DNA of 64,000 nt from Yeosuana sp043876835 (lineage in GTDB: Bacteria; Bacteroidota; Bacteroidia; Flavobacteriales; Flavobacteriaceae). Below are positions 9,818-19,369 of this stretch, in pieces. The notes beneath the pieces were generated by a model. It was not told the origin of the DNA. It made no database searches and was given only the letters and a program-made list of their open reading frames with translations. Location of the stretch: NCBI RefSeq assembly GCF_043876835.1, contig NZ_JBAWJZ010000006.1, positions 62,001 to 126,000 on the forward strand, read 5' to 3'. The position numbers were made by a program, and so were the translations under genes. Within the stretch, counting starts at the first letter, position 1, and each line of letters starts with the position of its first letter.

Positions 9818-10171
9818 ATGAGACGTATTTGTTTATTGAAATTTTCTTTTTTTATTGATATCAACAGTAAATGTCAAGTTAAAGAAATTATAGAACCTGT
9901 TAAAAATGTATCTAAATTAGAGGTGTATTCTCTAGCTTTAAGAGGAGAGACTTTAGTATCCTATTTAAAAAAGGTTTTATCAGAAAAAACAATCAATATT
10001 TGCATAGGTTTGAGAGATAATAGCGAATCGCTTTTTGGTAATTCAATAACAAAAGATGATGAAATTATGTGGCAAATGGTTATAAAGCCTCGTTTTAATG
10101 AGCAAGTATTAAAAGTTTCATATAATCTTGTCAGGCAATTTTTAAACCAAAGCAATAAATTATACACATGA
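9818..10171 (+). CDS. hypothetical protein upstream of DsbD-alpha
   Basis: The frame encodes 117 residues. I recognise no domain. It has no signal peptide or membrane helix. The N-terminal third is Cys-, Phe- and Lys-rich, and the rest looks like an alpha/beta globular sequence with a charged middle (DNSESLFGN, TKDDEIMW). Its stop overlaps the start of the next gene (ATGA), typical of translationally coupled genes, and its codon use resembles the neighbours. Against it, the ATG sits at the predicted transcription start and there is no other in-frame ATG before residue 88. It could be a real small gene or a fortuitous frame in a leader. Confidence 0.5.
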   Translation: MRRICLLKFSFFIDINSKCQVKEIIEPVKNVSKLEVYSLALRGETLVSYLKKVLSEKTINICIGLRDNSESLFGNSITKDDEIMWQMVIKPRFNEQVLKVSYNLVRQFLNQSNKLYT

Positions 10172-10614
10172 AAAACATCATTTTTATTTTAGTCTTCTTA
10201 ACATCATTTATTACAAAAGGGCAGATATTAGAACCTGTTAAATGGACAACCTCAGTTACAAAAATATCTGATTCAGAATATGAACTGATAGCAACAGCAA
10301 CAATTAAATCAGGATGGCATTTATATTCTCAAAATGTTCCACAAGACGGGCCAATACCAACAAAATTTGCTTTTGAAGGCAATGTAAATTATTTTAAAAA
10401 AGGTAATACTGTTGAAGATAGGGGCCATACTATTCAAGACCCTATTTTTGGTATGGAAATCACTTATTTTGAAAAAAAAGCAGCTTTTAAGCAGCGTATC
10501 AAAGTTAAAGGAAAAGCACCATTTCAAGTTAAAGGAACTGTTGAATTTATGGTCTGTGATGATAGCAGATGTTTACCGCCTACAGAGGTTGACTTGATTT
10601 TCAAAGTAAAATAA
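10168..10614 (+). CDS. stand-alone DsbD-alpha (DsbC-corrector) domain protein
   Basis: The 148-residue protein has a signal peptide (about 1-18) and then one immunoglobulin-like domain of the type found at the N-terminus of DsbD (the periplasmic DsbD-alpha domain). It keeps the cysteine pair of that domain in MVCDDSRCLPP. It is closely similar to residues 20-145 of the DsbD encoded 14 bases downstream, sharing ILEPVKW, SGWHLYSQ and VEFMVCDDS, so it looks like a duplicate of the domain. It probably relays electrons from DsbD to periplasmic partners. Confidence 0.85.
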   Translation: MKNIIFILVFLTSFITKGQILEPVKWTTSVTKISDSEYELIATATIKSGWHLYSQNVPQDGPIPTKFAFEGNVNYFKKGNTVEDRGHTIQDPIFGMEITYFEKKAAFKQRIKVKGKAPFQVKGTVEFMVCDDSRCLPPTEVDLIFKVK

Positions 10615-10628
10615 TTTAAATTAATATC

Positions 10629-12608
10629 ATGAGGAAGTTACTTATTGCATTGGCAGTTTTAGTTTTATCTACAACTGGATATACGCAAATCTTAGAACCA
10701 GTAAAATGGATAACATCAGTAGAAAAAGTATCTAGTACTGAGTACAACTTAATAACAAAAGCAACCATAGAATCGGGTTGGCACTTATATTCTCAAACAG
10801 TTCCAGAAGGTGGTCCAATAGCAACGTCATTTATTTATGATGATAGTGAAGGTAACATTACAATTGTAGGAAACACATCTGAAGAAGAAGGGCATACCAT
10901 TAACGATCCTGTTTTCAAAATGGAAATCAAATATTTCGAAAAAGATGCGACCTTCAAACAACGCATAAAAGTTGAAGAAGGCGTATCAACCGTCATGGCT
11001 TTTGTAGAGTTTATGGTATGCGATGATTCCAAATGTTTACCACCAACAGAAGTAGAGTTGGTTTTTAATTTATCAGAGAACACAAAAGTAATAACCACCG
11101 GTACTGATAGTCAAAGTATAAAAGCTGATGCAATAGAATCTTCATCATCTCAAAAAGAATCTCAAAAAGGGCTTTGGTCTATCTTTTTTATAGCCTTTCT
11201 GTCTGGATTTGCAGCCTTGTTAACGCCATGTGTATTTCCAATGATACCCATGACAGTAAGCTTTTTTACCAAGCAAAGTAAAACAAAAGCAGCAGGTATA
11301 AAAAATGCCATTATTTATGGAATTTCTATTATTGCTATTTATGTGTTATTAGGAACGGCAGTGACCGGTATTTTTGGAGCAGATGCCTTAAATGCACTAG
11401 CAACCAATGTATGGTTTAATATTATTTTCTTTTTACTATTAGTCATTTTTGCAGTGTCCTTTTTAGGAGCTTTTGAGATTATGTTACCAAATTCATGGGC
11501 TAATAAAGTGGATTCAAAAGCTGATAGAGGCGGACTTATAGGTATTTTCTTTATGGCACTGGCATTAGCTATTGTGTCTTTCTCTTGTACCGGTCCCATT
11601 GTTGGAACATTACTTGTGCAGGCAGCCTCAAAAGGAGGATTAGCTCCAATTATTGGGATGTTAGGTTTTTCACTAGCTATTGCTTTACCATTTGCCCTTT
11701 TTGCAGCCTTTCCAGGATGGTTAAACTCCTTACCAAAATCTGGCGGTTGGCTAAATACGGTAAAAGTAGTATTAGGGTTTTTAGAATTGGCATTGGCGTT
11801 TAAATTCTTATCGCAAGCTGATTTAGTATTGCAAACACATATTTTAGAGCGTGAAGTTTTCTTGGCTATTTGGATAGCTGTTTTTGGAACTTTAGCACTT
11901 TATTTATTTGGAAAAATTAAATTACCACATGATTCACCATTAACTCATATCTCAGTTGGTAGACTAAGTTTAGGTCTTTTGGTGTTATCATTCACTATTT
12001 ATATGATTCCGGGTCTATGGGGAGCACCCTTAAATTTAATAAGCGCGTTTCCACCACCACAGAATTATAGTGAATCGCCTTATGGAGTAGGCTTTTCAAA
12101 AGTTAGTGAAGGTAGTTCACAATCAAATAGCAACCATGATAATTTACCAGAAGGGGCACATTTATTGGCGCCTCATGATATTATTGCCTTTAATGATTAT
12201 GATAAAGGATTGGCTTATGCTAAACAAGTTGGCAAACCAGTAATGATTGATTTCACAGGATGGGCTTGCGTAAACTGTAGAAAAATGGAACAAAACGTTT
12301 GGCCAAATCCTAACGTATTAAATATTTTAAAAAATGATGTGGTTTTAATTTCATTGTATGTTGATGATAAACGTCCATTAGAGTTAAGTGATGTTGTAGA
12401 GTCCAAACTAAAACCCGGAAAACAACTAAAGTATATTGGACAAAAATGGAGTGAGCTACAAACCTTAAAATACAAAGCAAATTCACAACCATTTTATGTG
12501 TTAATGGATCATAATGAAGAAAATCTTATTGATCCTGTTTCATATACTCCTGATGCTGATGACTATCTTAATTGGCTAAAAACAGGAATTTCTAATTTTA
12601 AGAATTAG
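10629..12608 (+). CDS. dsbD: thiol:disulfide interchange protein DsbD
   Basis: The 659-residue inner-membrane protein moves reducing power from cytoplasmic thioredoxin to the periplasm. It has a signal peptide, an N-terminal DsbD-alpha domain (cysteines in MVCDDSKCLPP) and a central CcdA-like membrane domain at about 180-470, with the cysteine motifs TPCVFPMIP and SFSCTGPIVGT. A C-terminal thioredoxin domain follows, with redox motif CVNC (about 547-550) in FTGWACVNCRKME. All three redox modules are intact. It lies in a run with its own duplicated alpha domain upstream and an aminotransferase gene 18 bases downstream. Possible clients in the window include the cytochromes c. Confidence 0.93.
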   Translation: MRKLLIALAVLVLSTTGYTQILEPVKWITSVEKVSSTEYNLITKATIESGWHLYSQTVPEGGPIATSFIYDDSEGNITIVGNTSEEEGHTINDPVFKMEIKYFEKDATFKQRIKVEEGVSTVMAFVEFMVCDDSKCLPPTEVELVFNLSENTKVITTGTDSQSIKADAIESSSSQKESQKGLWSIFFIAFLSGFAALLTPCVFPMIPMTVSFFTKQSKTKAAGIKNAIIYGISIIAIYVLLGTAVTGIFGADALNALATNVWFNIIFFLLLVIFAVSFLGAFEIMLPNSWANKVDSKADRGGLIGIFFMALALAIVSFSCTGPIVGTLLVQAASKGGLAPIIGMLGFSLAIALPFALFAAFPGWLNSLPKSGGWLNTVKVVLGFLELALAFKFLSQADLVLQTHILEREVFLAIWIAVFGTLALYLFGKIKLPHDSPLTHISVGRLSLGLLVLSFTIYMIPGLWGAPLNLISAFPPPQNYSESPYGVGFSKVSEGSSQSNSNHDNLPEGAHLLAPHDIIAFNDYDKGLAYAKQVGKPVMIDFTGWACVNCRKMEQNVWPNPNVLNILKNDVVLISLYVDDKRPLELSDVVESKLKPGKQLKYIGQKWSELQTLKYKANSQPFYVLMDHNEENLIDPVSYTPDADDYLNWLKTGISNFKN

Positions 12609-12626
12609 AAAAAAAATATTAAGACA

Positions 12627-14120
12627 ATGGCTAATCATATTGAGAACAAAACAAAACTAGAATCTTATTTTTCTAAATTTAGAGAGAATATAGTAGGTAT
12701 TAATCAAGAGTTTGAATCTCCTTACGGAAAGAAAAAAATCATTTACGCCGATTGGACAGCAAGCGGACGATTATACAGACCTATAGAAGAAAAAATACTA
12801 AATGAAATAGGGCCGTTTGTAGCCAATACACATACAGAAACATCTATTACAGGAAGTGTAATGACCCATGCTTACCATAATGCTAGAACTATTATTAAGA
12901 ACCACGTAAATGCATCAAAAGATGATGTGTTAATCACTGTTGGAACAGGAATGACTGGTGCTATTAATAAATTCCAGCGTATTTTAGGTATCAAGCTTAA
13001 TGAAAACCTAAAAGACCATACCAATGTTCCTGATGACAAAAGACCTATTATTTTTGTGTCCCATATGGAACATCATTCTAATCAGACATCTTGGTTAGAA
13101 ACCATTGCAAAAGTGGTGGTTATTCCTTCAAGTAATGAAGGTTTACCGTGTTTAGACAGTTTAAAATCCTTATTGCAAAAATATAGCCAGGTTCCTATTA
13201 AAATTGCTGCTATTACAGGTTGTTCAAACGTAACAGGAATCAGGACCAATTATCATGAAGTGGCCAAGATAATGCATCAAAACAATGGTATGTGCTTTGT
13301 GGATTTTGCCTGTTCAGCACCTTATGTGAATATTGATATGCATCCAGCTGATGAAGATTCATATTTAGATGCCATAACTTTTTCCCCGCATAAGTTTTTG
13401 GGTGGACCAGGAACATCGGGAGTTTTAATCTTCAATAAAAAACTATATAAGAATTTAGTGCCAGATAATCCAGGAGGCGGAACGGTGAGTTATACAAATC
13501 CTTGGGGTGACCATGATTATATAGATGATATTGAAACCCGTGAAGATGGTGGGACACCAGGTTTTTTGCAGGCCATAAGAATTGCTCTATCTGTGAAACT
13601 AAAAGAAGAAATGGGCATTCAAAATATTTTGGAGAGAGAACATGAACTCAATGCAATTATATTTGATCGATTATCTCAGATTGATAATTTAAAAATACTG
13701 GCTCCAAACCATACTGACAGATTAGGAGTGTTTTCATTTTATATTGAAGAAGCTCATTATAACTTAATAGTGAAATTATTGAATGACCGTTTTGGAATTC
13801 AAACCAGAGGAGGTTGTTCGTGTGCCGGAACTTATGGGCACTATTTGTTGCATGTAGATCAATTGACATCCAAGGCCATTGAGCAAAAGATATTAGAAGG
13901 ATGTTTAATGGAACGTCCAGGATGGGTCCGTATGTCTATACATCCAACCATGACAAATTCTGAAATTGAATTTATTTGCAGTGCTATTAAAGAAATAGCT
14001 GAGAATTTTAAAAATTGGGGAGAAGATTATACATACAATGCCATTAAGAACGAATTCATTCATAAAAGTAATAAATCCATAGAATCTGAAATTACTCGAG
14101 ATTGGTTAAGCATTGTTTAG
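12627..14120 (+). CDS. class V aminotransferase, cysteine desulfurase-like
   Basis: The 497-residue PLP enzyme is cytoplasmic. The PLP Lys lies in TFSPHKFLGGPGTSG (about 256), and the Asp contacting the pyridine ring in CFVDFACSAPY. A desulfurase-like active-site loop, RGGCSCAG, brings a Cys at about 397-399. This suggests cysteine or cysteine-like C-S lyase/desulfurase activity, although members of this longer subgroup are often only called aminotransferase class V. It follows dsbD by 18 bases and is probably in the same transcript, which may hint at sulfur or redox metabolism. The exact substrate is not determined. Confidence 0.82.
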   Translation: MANHIENKTKLESYFSKFRENIVGINQEFESPYGKKKIIYADWTASGRLYRPIEEKILNEIGPFVANTHTETSITGSVMTHAYHNARTIIKNHVNASKDDVLITVGTGMTGAINKFQRILGIKLNENLKDHTNVPDDKRPIIFVSHMEHHSNQTSWLETIAKVVVIPSSNEGLPCLDSLKSLLQKYSQVPIKIAAITGCSNVTGIRTNYHEVAKIMHQNNGMCFVDFACSAPYVNIDMHPADEDSYLDAITFSPHKFLGGPGTSGVLIFNKKLYKNLVPDNPGGGTVSYTNPWGDHDYIDDIETREDGGTPGFLQAIRIALSVKLKEEMGIQNILEREHELNAIIFDRLSQIDNLKILAPNHTDRLGVFSFYIEEAHYNLIVKLLNDRFGIQTRGGCSCAGTYGHYLLHVDQLTSKAIEQKILEGCLMERPGWVRMSIHPTMTNSEIEFICSAIKEIAENFKNWGEDYTYNAIKNEFIHKSNKSIESEITRDWLSIV

Positions 14121-14664
14121 AACTTTTTTCTCTAAATAGTATTAATTATTTTAATAATCAGAAAAATAAGATATAAGATTGTATATGTATCTCATAAACA
14201 AAATGTTGACTGATTATAGCTCTATTTCCACAACCTAGTTGAGTCTTGTGTTTATTGATTTTGCCATTTTTTTTGTCATTGTATTGCCCATATTATATAA
14301 AACCTTATAAAATATAATCTTCAAATATTGCGTCGTTAAATAGCAATTAAGAAAAAAAATCAATTAAAAAATGTGTTATCAAAAATCTAGATAGTGTTAT
14401 TTTAAATTATTTAAAATCAAACATATACCGTTTGATAAATTAATCGTTACTTAATCGCATTTTATTTTTTTATATCAAAAATTAGTTTAAATTTGGCCAT
14501 CTCTCCCCGAGTCTTTTTTAATAGCATACTGAAGACTTATGAAATAATATTTCAATAATTCTTTTAATTTTTTTTGTATAAGTTCATACAGTTTTGTCAA
14601 ATTAACTTTTGTCGAGCAGTATTAATTGTTTTTTATTATAAACCAACCAACCAAGAAAATAGTC
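14121..14664. other. intergenic region upstream of the secreted subtilase operon
   Basis: This very AT-rich gap has no coding frame and no tRNA fold. It should hold the promoter of the following four-gene cluster. An exact TAnnTTTG element (TAAATTTG) is at 14488-14495 but no good upstream TTG lies at the right distance. A near match with one extra base (TAACTTTTG) is at 14603-14611. Confidence 0.55.
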
Positions 14665-17600
14665 ATGAAAAAAAAGTGTGCTAACCAAAAATTTTTATTA
14701 TTTATTCTTTTATTTATTTTTATTTCAATAGAATCGTTTGCTCAAAAAAGTAAAGATATTGAGCCTGTCCTTTATTGTGTTAAAGATTTAGGGAATGGGC
14801 TTTATCAAGCAACATTCAGTTATTATAATCCTTCGAATAAAGAAGTTGTTATAGATGAATCTGGTAGTATAATAAAATATAATAACGGAAAAAAAGTAGC
14901 TAAAGGTTTAAATAAATTTAAGCCTGGGTCGGTAGATAAAGTTTTTACCAAAGAGTTTGGTCCGCATGATTATGTTGAATGGACTATTATTAGCAATGGT
15001 AATACCCATACGGTTTATGCTAATGTTAATTCAGCTAAATGTTCTCCCAATGACGGATTTATTTTTCCGGTAATTGGGAATAATGGAAAGTCGTACGATC
15101 TTATAGGTCAGGAATTATCATCATTATGTGATAATGTAGCTGGAGAAACTCCTTCAGATTTGATATTTCAAGTAGCTGGAGGTAAGGTTCTTGTGGAAAT
15201 AGTTCCTAAGGCTTCCCAAATGCAAGCGGTACTTACACTATTACAAGGGTCCCCATTTAATATACCTACTTCAGATTTTTTACTTGATATTTCTGAATAT
15301 AGCAATCTGGCAGCTATCGATGTATATTTTAATTCTCAAGATTTATGTGCTTTAAACAATTATGGCGAAATTATTAATTTTGCCAGACCTGTTTATCCGG
15401 CATATAATAACTCTGGTGGAGTTATTTCACAAGGAGATGCTGCACAAACATCTGATTTGGTACGAGAATCATTTAGGGTAATTAAAAGTGATGGTAATAT
15501 TTTACCGGTAGACGGTACAGGAATTAAAGTTGGTGTTTTATCGGATAGTTATGATATGGCACTTGGCGTTCCAGGATATGCAGCTCTTGATATTGCAAAT
15601 GGAGAATTACCGGAATCTGTTGAAGTTTTAAAAGATAATGTTTATAAATCGTCAGATGAAGGAAGAGCAATGCTGCAAATTATTCATGATGTTGCACCAG
15701 TCGCCTCATTAGCTTTTCATACAGCAACGGCATCACCTAGACAGTTTGAGGTTGGGTTTAATGCTTTAAAAGATGTAGGTTGTGATATTATTGTGGATGA
15801 CATCACATTTATTACAGATCCATTTTTTGGGTTAGGTCGTATTTCAGAAAGTGTGCAATCATTTGTAAGTGAGCCTGGAAAATTTCATTATACCTCTGCA
15901 GGCAATATTGCCAATAAAGGATACCAGGCTACTTTTAATACGTCTTCAAGTGTACCAATAACAAATTTTATTCCTCCAGGAGATCCAACTCGTGCTCATG
16001 TTTTTGGAACTAATCCAGATGGTTCTCAAGATTACTTGCAGAAAATAAGCGTGGTGCCAGGAACTTATTTAATTGTTTTACAATGGAAAGAGTTTGCAGC
16101 ATCACAAAAAAACCAACTAGGAGCTGACAATGATTTAGATATCTATGTAGTTGATGACTATGGAAAGTTATTGATAGGTAATAATCGCGTTAATGTAAAC
16201 GGTGACCCTACCGAAATAATTGTATTCAAAGCTACCGGTACAGGAAATGCAAATATTATAATTACTAGCGCAAAGGGACCTACTAATGTTCCTTTTAGAT
16301 ATATAGCTTTTAGAACTTCAGCTGATGACAGCACACCTGATGGACTTAAATTTTCTGAATATTTTGGAAATGGTGCGCCTACAGTAAGTGGACATGCAAT
16401 GACACCAGAATCTATTACAGTGGGAGCTGTAGATTATCGCAATGCATCAAATCCAATAGCTGAATCATTTTCGAGTTATGGTGGCTTATTGAAAGATGGA
16501 GTAAATCTTCAAGTTGATATGTATGCGCCAGATGGTGCTAATACTGCTTCTACAACTATTGGGCAATTAGCTACCTGTGACACTTGTGATAAAGATGATA
16601 AGCTTAATTTTTATGGAACATCGGCAGCAGCACCTCATGCAGCAGCAGCTATGGCTTTATTAAAATCAGCTTTACCTTATTGGTATCCAGATGGTTCCGG
16701 TTCAACAACATTCTCTGCTAGTGAGGCCCTATCAACATTTAAAAATAGTTCTATTACTTTCACAGCTAGAGATGGGTCTAATGGTTTATTTATAAACACG
16801 TTAAATGCTTTTAAGAGTATTGCTGCTCAAACAGCCAAAATTACATCATTAACTATTTTAAGTGGAAATGTAGCGGTCGAACCAATTACACTTTCTATAA
16901 TTGGGGAATTTTTTCCTTTGAAAACCGCTGAACCTTATCCAGCCAAAGTTTATTTTGATGGAAAAGAAATTACAGATATCCAAGTTGTATCTGATACTGA
17001 AATTATTGCAACAATTCCAGCGTTTACAGGAAACCCAGATTTAACAATTTATACAGAGCCAAAACCAGGTACAGAAGGTAATGGAGGTTTTTCTGATCCA
17101 GTTAAAATTTTGCCAGATGGTAAGTATGCTATTAATATAATTCCTAATAATGCCGTTTTTGAATATGGACAAGATATCAGCTTGTCTTATATTGTTCAAG
17201 GTTTGCCACCAGATGAAATAGATTCATTACTTTCATATTCTGAAATTCTGACGTCTTTAGGATTTCCAGAAATTAAATTAAATTCTGGTGCAGATGCTAA
17301 ACTGGCAGTTGGTGATTATCCCATTGTTTTTGATTATGTCATTACACCTTCATTTGCAGAACCTTTATCCCAAGAATTATTAGATAAATATCAGGTAAAC
17401 TTTATTTCTGGTTACATTGATCCAAACACAGAAATAGGTAAGGTTGGATATTTAACAATTACTAAGAAAGATCTAACCATAACACCTCCAGATGTTACTT
17501 ATACTTATGGAGACCCAATAGATTTTGCTTTTAATTATCAATTTGACGCTACAGGAATTTCTGATGAAGAGAGTTTTAGGTTATTAATTGATCAAACACA

Positions 17601-19359
17601 TGCAGAAGATTTTAAAGATGGTATCCCAAACAAGTTTCAGGCTCTTGTAAGCAAATTCCAAGCTTTAGTAAGTAACTATGATATGAGCTTTTTAGATGGA
17701 GGTAGTTGGAGTGCTTCTGAACGTACCATTCAAAATAAATTTCAGGCACTAGTAAGCGGTATGAATGTTATAAGTTTAGATAATGAAAACTTAACAAATT
17801 ACATTTCTGCACGTGAGGATTTTGATGATGGGACTACAAGTAAATTCCAAGCACTTGTAAGTAAGTTTCAGGCATTGGTAAGTGCTGAGGACTTGTTTGC
17901 TGGAGATGTAGAGTTAGGTGTTGAAAACAAATTTCAAGCTTTAGTAAGTAAGTTTCAGGCATTGGTTAGCAGTGATGATCCAGAAAGACCTTATAAAGAT
18001 TACGCAGAAGTGTTTACAATAGTTGACGCTGAAGACGCTCCACCAGATGATGGTTCTGATGATGAGAGAGCTATTTCTCAGATATATGCATTAAATATGC
18101 TAACAGGTATTGATGTTACAAGTTCTGATGAAGAAAGGCATTATATATTTCCCGGGGCATTTTTAAATGAAATGGCTGCAAACTTTAACATTACTTACGA
18201 ATCTGGGCGAATAATCATTAATGCTAGAGATTTAAATGTAAGTGCAGAAAATATTACCATTCCTTATGGTGAAATTTTAACAGAAGTTAAATTGTTACAA
18301 TATACATCATTTGATGGTTGGGCATTTGAAGGTGAAGCACAAGAATCTATAGAAACTGTTTTTCCTTATGGAGTACCGTTTTATTTTGTTAAAAACAATG
18401 TAGAATATGAACTTTCTGAGCTTAAGGAAATAGGTGAATATGAGATTAAAATCCGTAACCCTAAAAATTATAATGTAGTTAATGAAAAAGACGACACTCA
18501 TGGTACATTAACAATTACACCAGCAATACTGAATGTTGTTATTTCTCCTGAAGAATCAATTGCAATACAAGGTAGTATCCCTGACTTGTCTTTTGAATTT
18601 AGTGGATTTGTTTATAATGAGAATGAATCTTCAGTTTTCCCTGACGGTATTCCATATTACTTTATTGATGAATATGGTAACGAGTATTATGACACTTCTA
18701 TTCCTGGTGCATATTATGTTAAAATAGCAGATCCTGAAAACTATGTCATTGTTTCAAATGAAGCACATCTGTTTATTAATCCATCGGATGATAATGCCAA
18801 AAAAATAAGAACATATGCAGATTGTGTAAGTTATAACCCAAATGAAATTAGTACTTTAAAATATACTGTTATTTATAGATATGAGAATGATAATGATTAT
18901 CCAGTATATGTAAATGAAGGTGAAGACAATAAATTGACAGGCATAGCTTATAGTGGAAAAGTGCCAACTGTTTTTATGCCAGGTGATGGAACTTTTGAGA
19001 TTAAGTTTGACGGAAGCCAATTAGTGTGGAGTTTAACAACATATGATGGAACCCATAAGAGTTCGGTGTCTTCTGCTTCAACAAGCGAAAGCGGAAAATG
19101 TGATGCTAAATTAGATGGGGCTTACACAATTTATCCAAATCCAGTTTCAACTACATTATATATAAAACAAAATGTTATAGAAAACAATGCTTCTGTTTTG
19201 ATTTTAAACATGTATGGTTTTGTAGTTATCAATGCAGGTACGTTTACTCAACCATTTTCAATAAAAGAAGTTGATATGTCAAATTTACCAACAGGTATTT
19301 ATATTGTTAGGATTACAAGCGATATAAACATTAGAACATATAATATATTAAAAGAATAA
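14665..19359 (+). CDS. T9SS-secreted S8-type peptidase with MBG domains and KFQALVS repeats
   Basis: The start is the ATG at 14665, which gives a proper signal peptide (lysines, hydrophobic core, FAQ cleavage); the frame stays open 39 bases further upstream. The 1564-residue protein has an N-terminal beta-sandwich (about 33-126) and a divergent subtilase domain (about 270-730). Its nucleophile is in YGTSAAAPH (Ser about 653) and an Asp in VGVLSDSYD (about 294). The canonical HGT His is replaced by DEGRAML (Glu about 332). An IPT/TIG-like domain (about 735-830) and MBG-type beta domains (about 835-1375) follow. A KFQALVS repeat block interrupts one MBG domain (990-1102). A second copy of the N-terminal sandwich (about 1383-1479) precedes a type A T9SS sorting domain (about 1488-1564, IYPNPVS to YNILKE). 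It is probably anchored on the cell surface. The adenylate cyclase gene begins 10 bases downstream. Confidence 0.88.
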   Translation: MKKKCANQKFLLFILLFIFISIESFAQKSKDIEPVLYCVKDLGNGLYQATFSYYNPSNKEVVIDESGSIIKYNNGKKVAKGLNKFKPGSVDKVFTKEFGPHDYVEWTIISNGNTHTVYANVNSAKCSPNDGFIFPVIGNNGKSYDLIGQELSSLCDNVAGETPSDLIFQVAGGKVLVEIVPKASQMQAVLTLLQGSPFNIPTSDFLLDISEYSNLAAIDVYFNSQDLCALNNYGEIINFARPVYPAYNNSGGVISQGDAAQTSDLVRESFRVIKSDGNILPVDGTGIKVGVLSDSYDMALGVPGYAALDIANGELPESVEVLKDNVYKSSDEGRAMLQIIHDVAPVASLAFHTATASPRQFEVGFNALKDVGCDIIVDDITFITDPFFGLGRISESVQSFVSEPGKFHYTSAGNIANKGYQATFNTSSSVPITNFIPPGDPTRAHVFGTNPDGSQDYLQKISVVPGTYLIVLQWKEFAASQKNQLGADNDLDIYVVDDYGKLLIGNNRVNVNGDPTEIIVFKATGTGNANIIITSAKGPTNVPFRYIAFRTSADDSTPDGLKFSEYFGNGAPTVSGHAMTPESITVGAVDYRNASNPIAESFSSYGGLLKDGVNLQVDMYAPDGANTASTTIGQLATCDTCDKDDKLNFYGTSAAAPHAAAAMALLKSALPYWYPDGSGSTTFSASEALSTFKNSSITFTARDGSNGLFINTLNAFKSIAAQTAKITSLTILSGNVAVEPITLSIIGEFFPLKTAEPYPAKVYFDGKEITDIQVVSDTEIIATIPAFTGNPDLTIYTEPKPGTEGNGGFSDPVKILPDGKYAINIIPNNAVFEYGQDISLSYIVQGLPPDEIDSLLSYSEILTSLGFPEIKLNSGADAKLAVGDYPIVFDYVITPSFAEPLSQELLDKYQVNFISGYIDPNTEIGKVGYLTITKKDLTITPPDVTYTYGDPIDFAFNYQFDATGISDEESFRLLIDQTHAEDFKDGIPNKFQALVSKFQALVSNYDMSFLDGGSWSASERTIQNKFQALVSGMNVISLDNENLTNYISAREDFDDGTTSKFQALVSKFQALVSAEDLFAGDVELGVENKFQALVSKFQALVSSDDPERPYKDYAEVFTIVDAEDAPPDDGSDDERAISQIYALNMLTGIDVTSSDEERHYIFPGAFLNEMAANFNITYESGRIIINARDLNVSAENITIPYGEILTEVKLLQYTSFDGWAFEGEAQESIETVFPYGVPFYFVKNNVEYELSELKEIGEYEIKIRNPKNYNVVNEKDDTHGTLTITPAILNVVISPEESIAIQGSIPDLSFEFSGFVYNENESSVFPDGIPYYFIDEYGNEYYDTSIPGAYYVKIADPENYVIVSNEAHLFINPSDDNAKKIRTYADCVSYNPNEISTLKYTVIYRYENDNDYPVYVNEGEDNKLTGIAYSGKVPTVFMPGDGTFEIKFDGSQLVWSLTTYDGTHKSSVSSASTSESGKCDAKLDGAYTIYPNPVSTTLYIKQNVIENNASVLILNMYGFVVINAGTFTQPFSIKEVDMSNLPTGIYIVRITSDINIRTYNILKE
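17632..17970 (+). repeat. seven in-frame KFQALVS heptapeptide repeats
   Basis: Copies are at 17632-17652, 17653-17673, 17737-17757, 17842-17862, 17863-17883, 17929-17949 and 17950-17970. They form three tandem pairs and one singleton, with spacers of 45-84 bases. All seven translate to KFQALVS, while the codons for Phe, Gln, Ala, Leu, Val and Ser vary from copy to copy. The repeat is thus conserved at protein level, not DNA level. Each cluster is introduced by Asn or Ser. Confidence 0.95.
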
Positions 19360-19369
19360 ATAGTTTTTT

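Noticed and set aside
17632..17970. CRISPR-like short direct repeats
   Set aside because: The units are in frame inside a long gene, differ at synonymous positions, and have no regular spacers or cas genes nearby.
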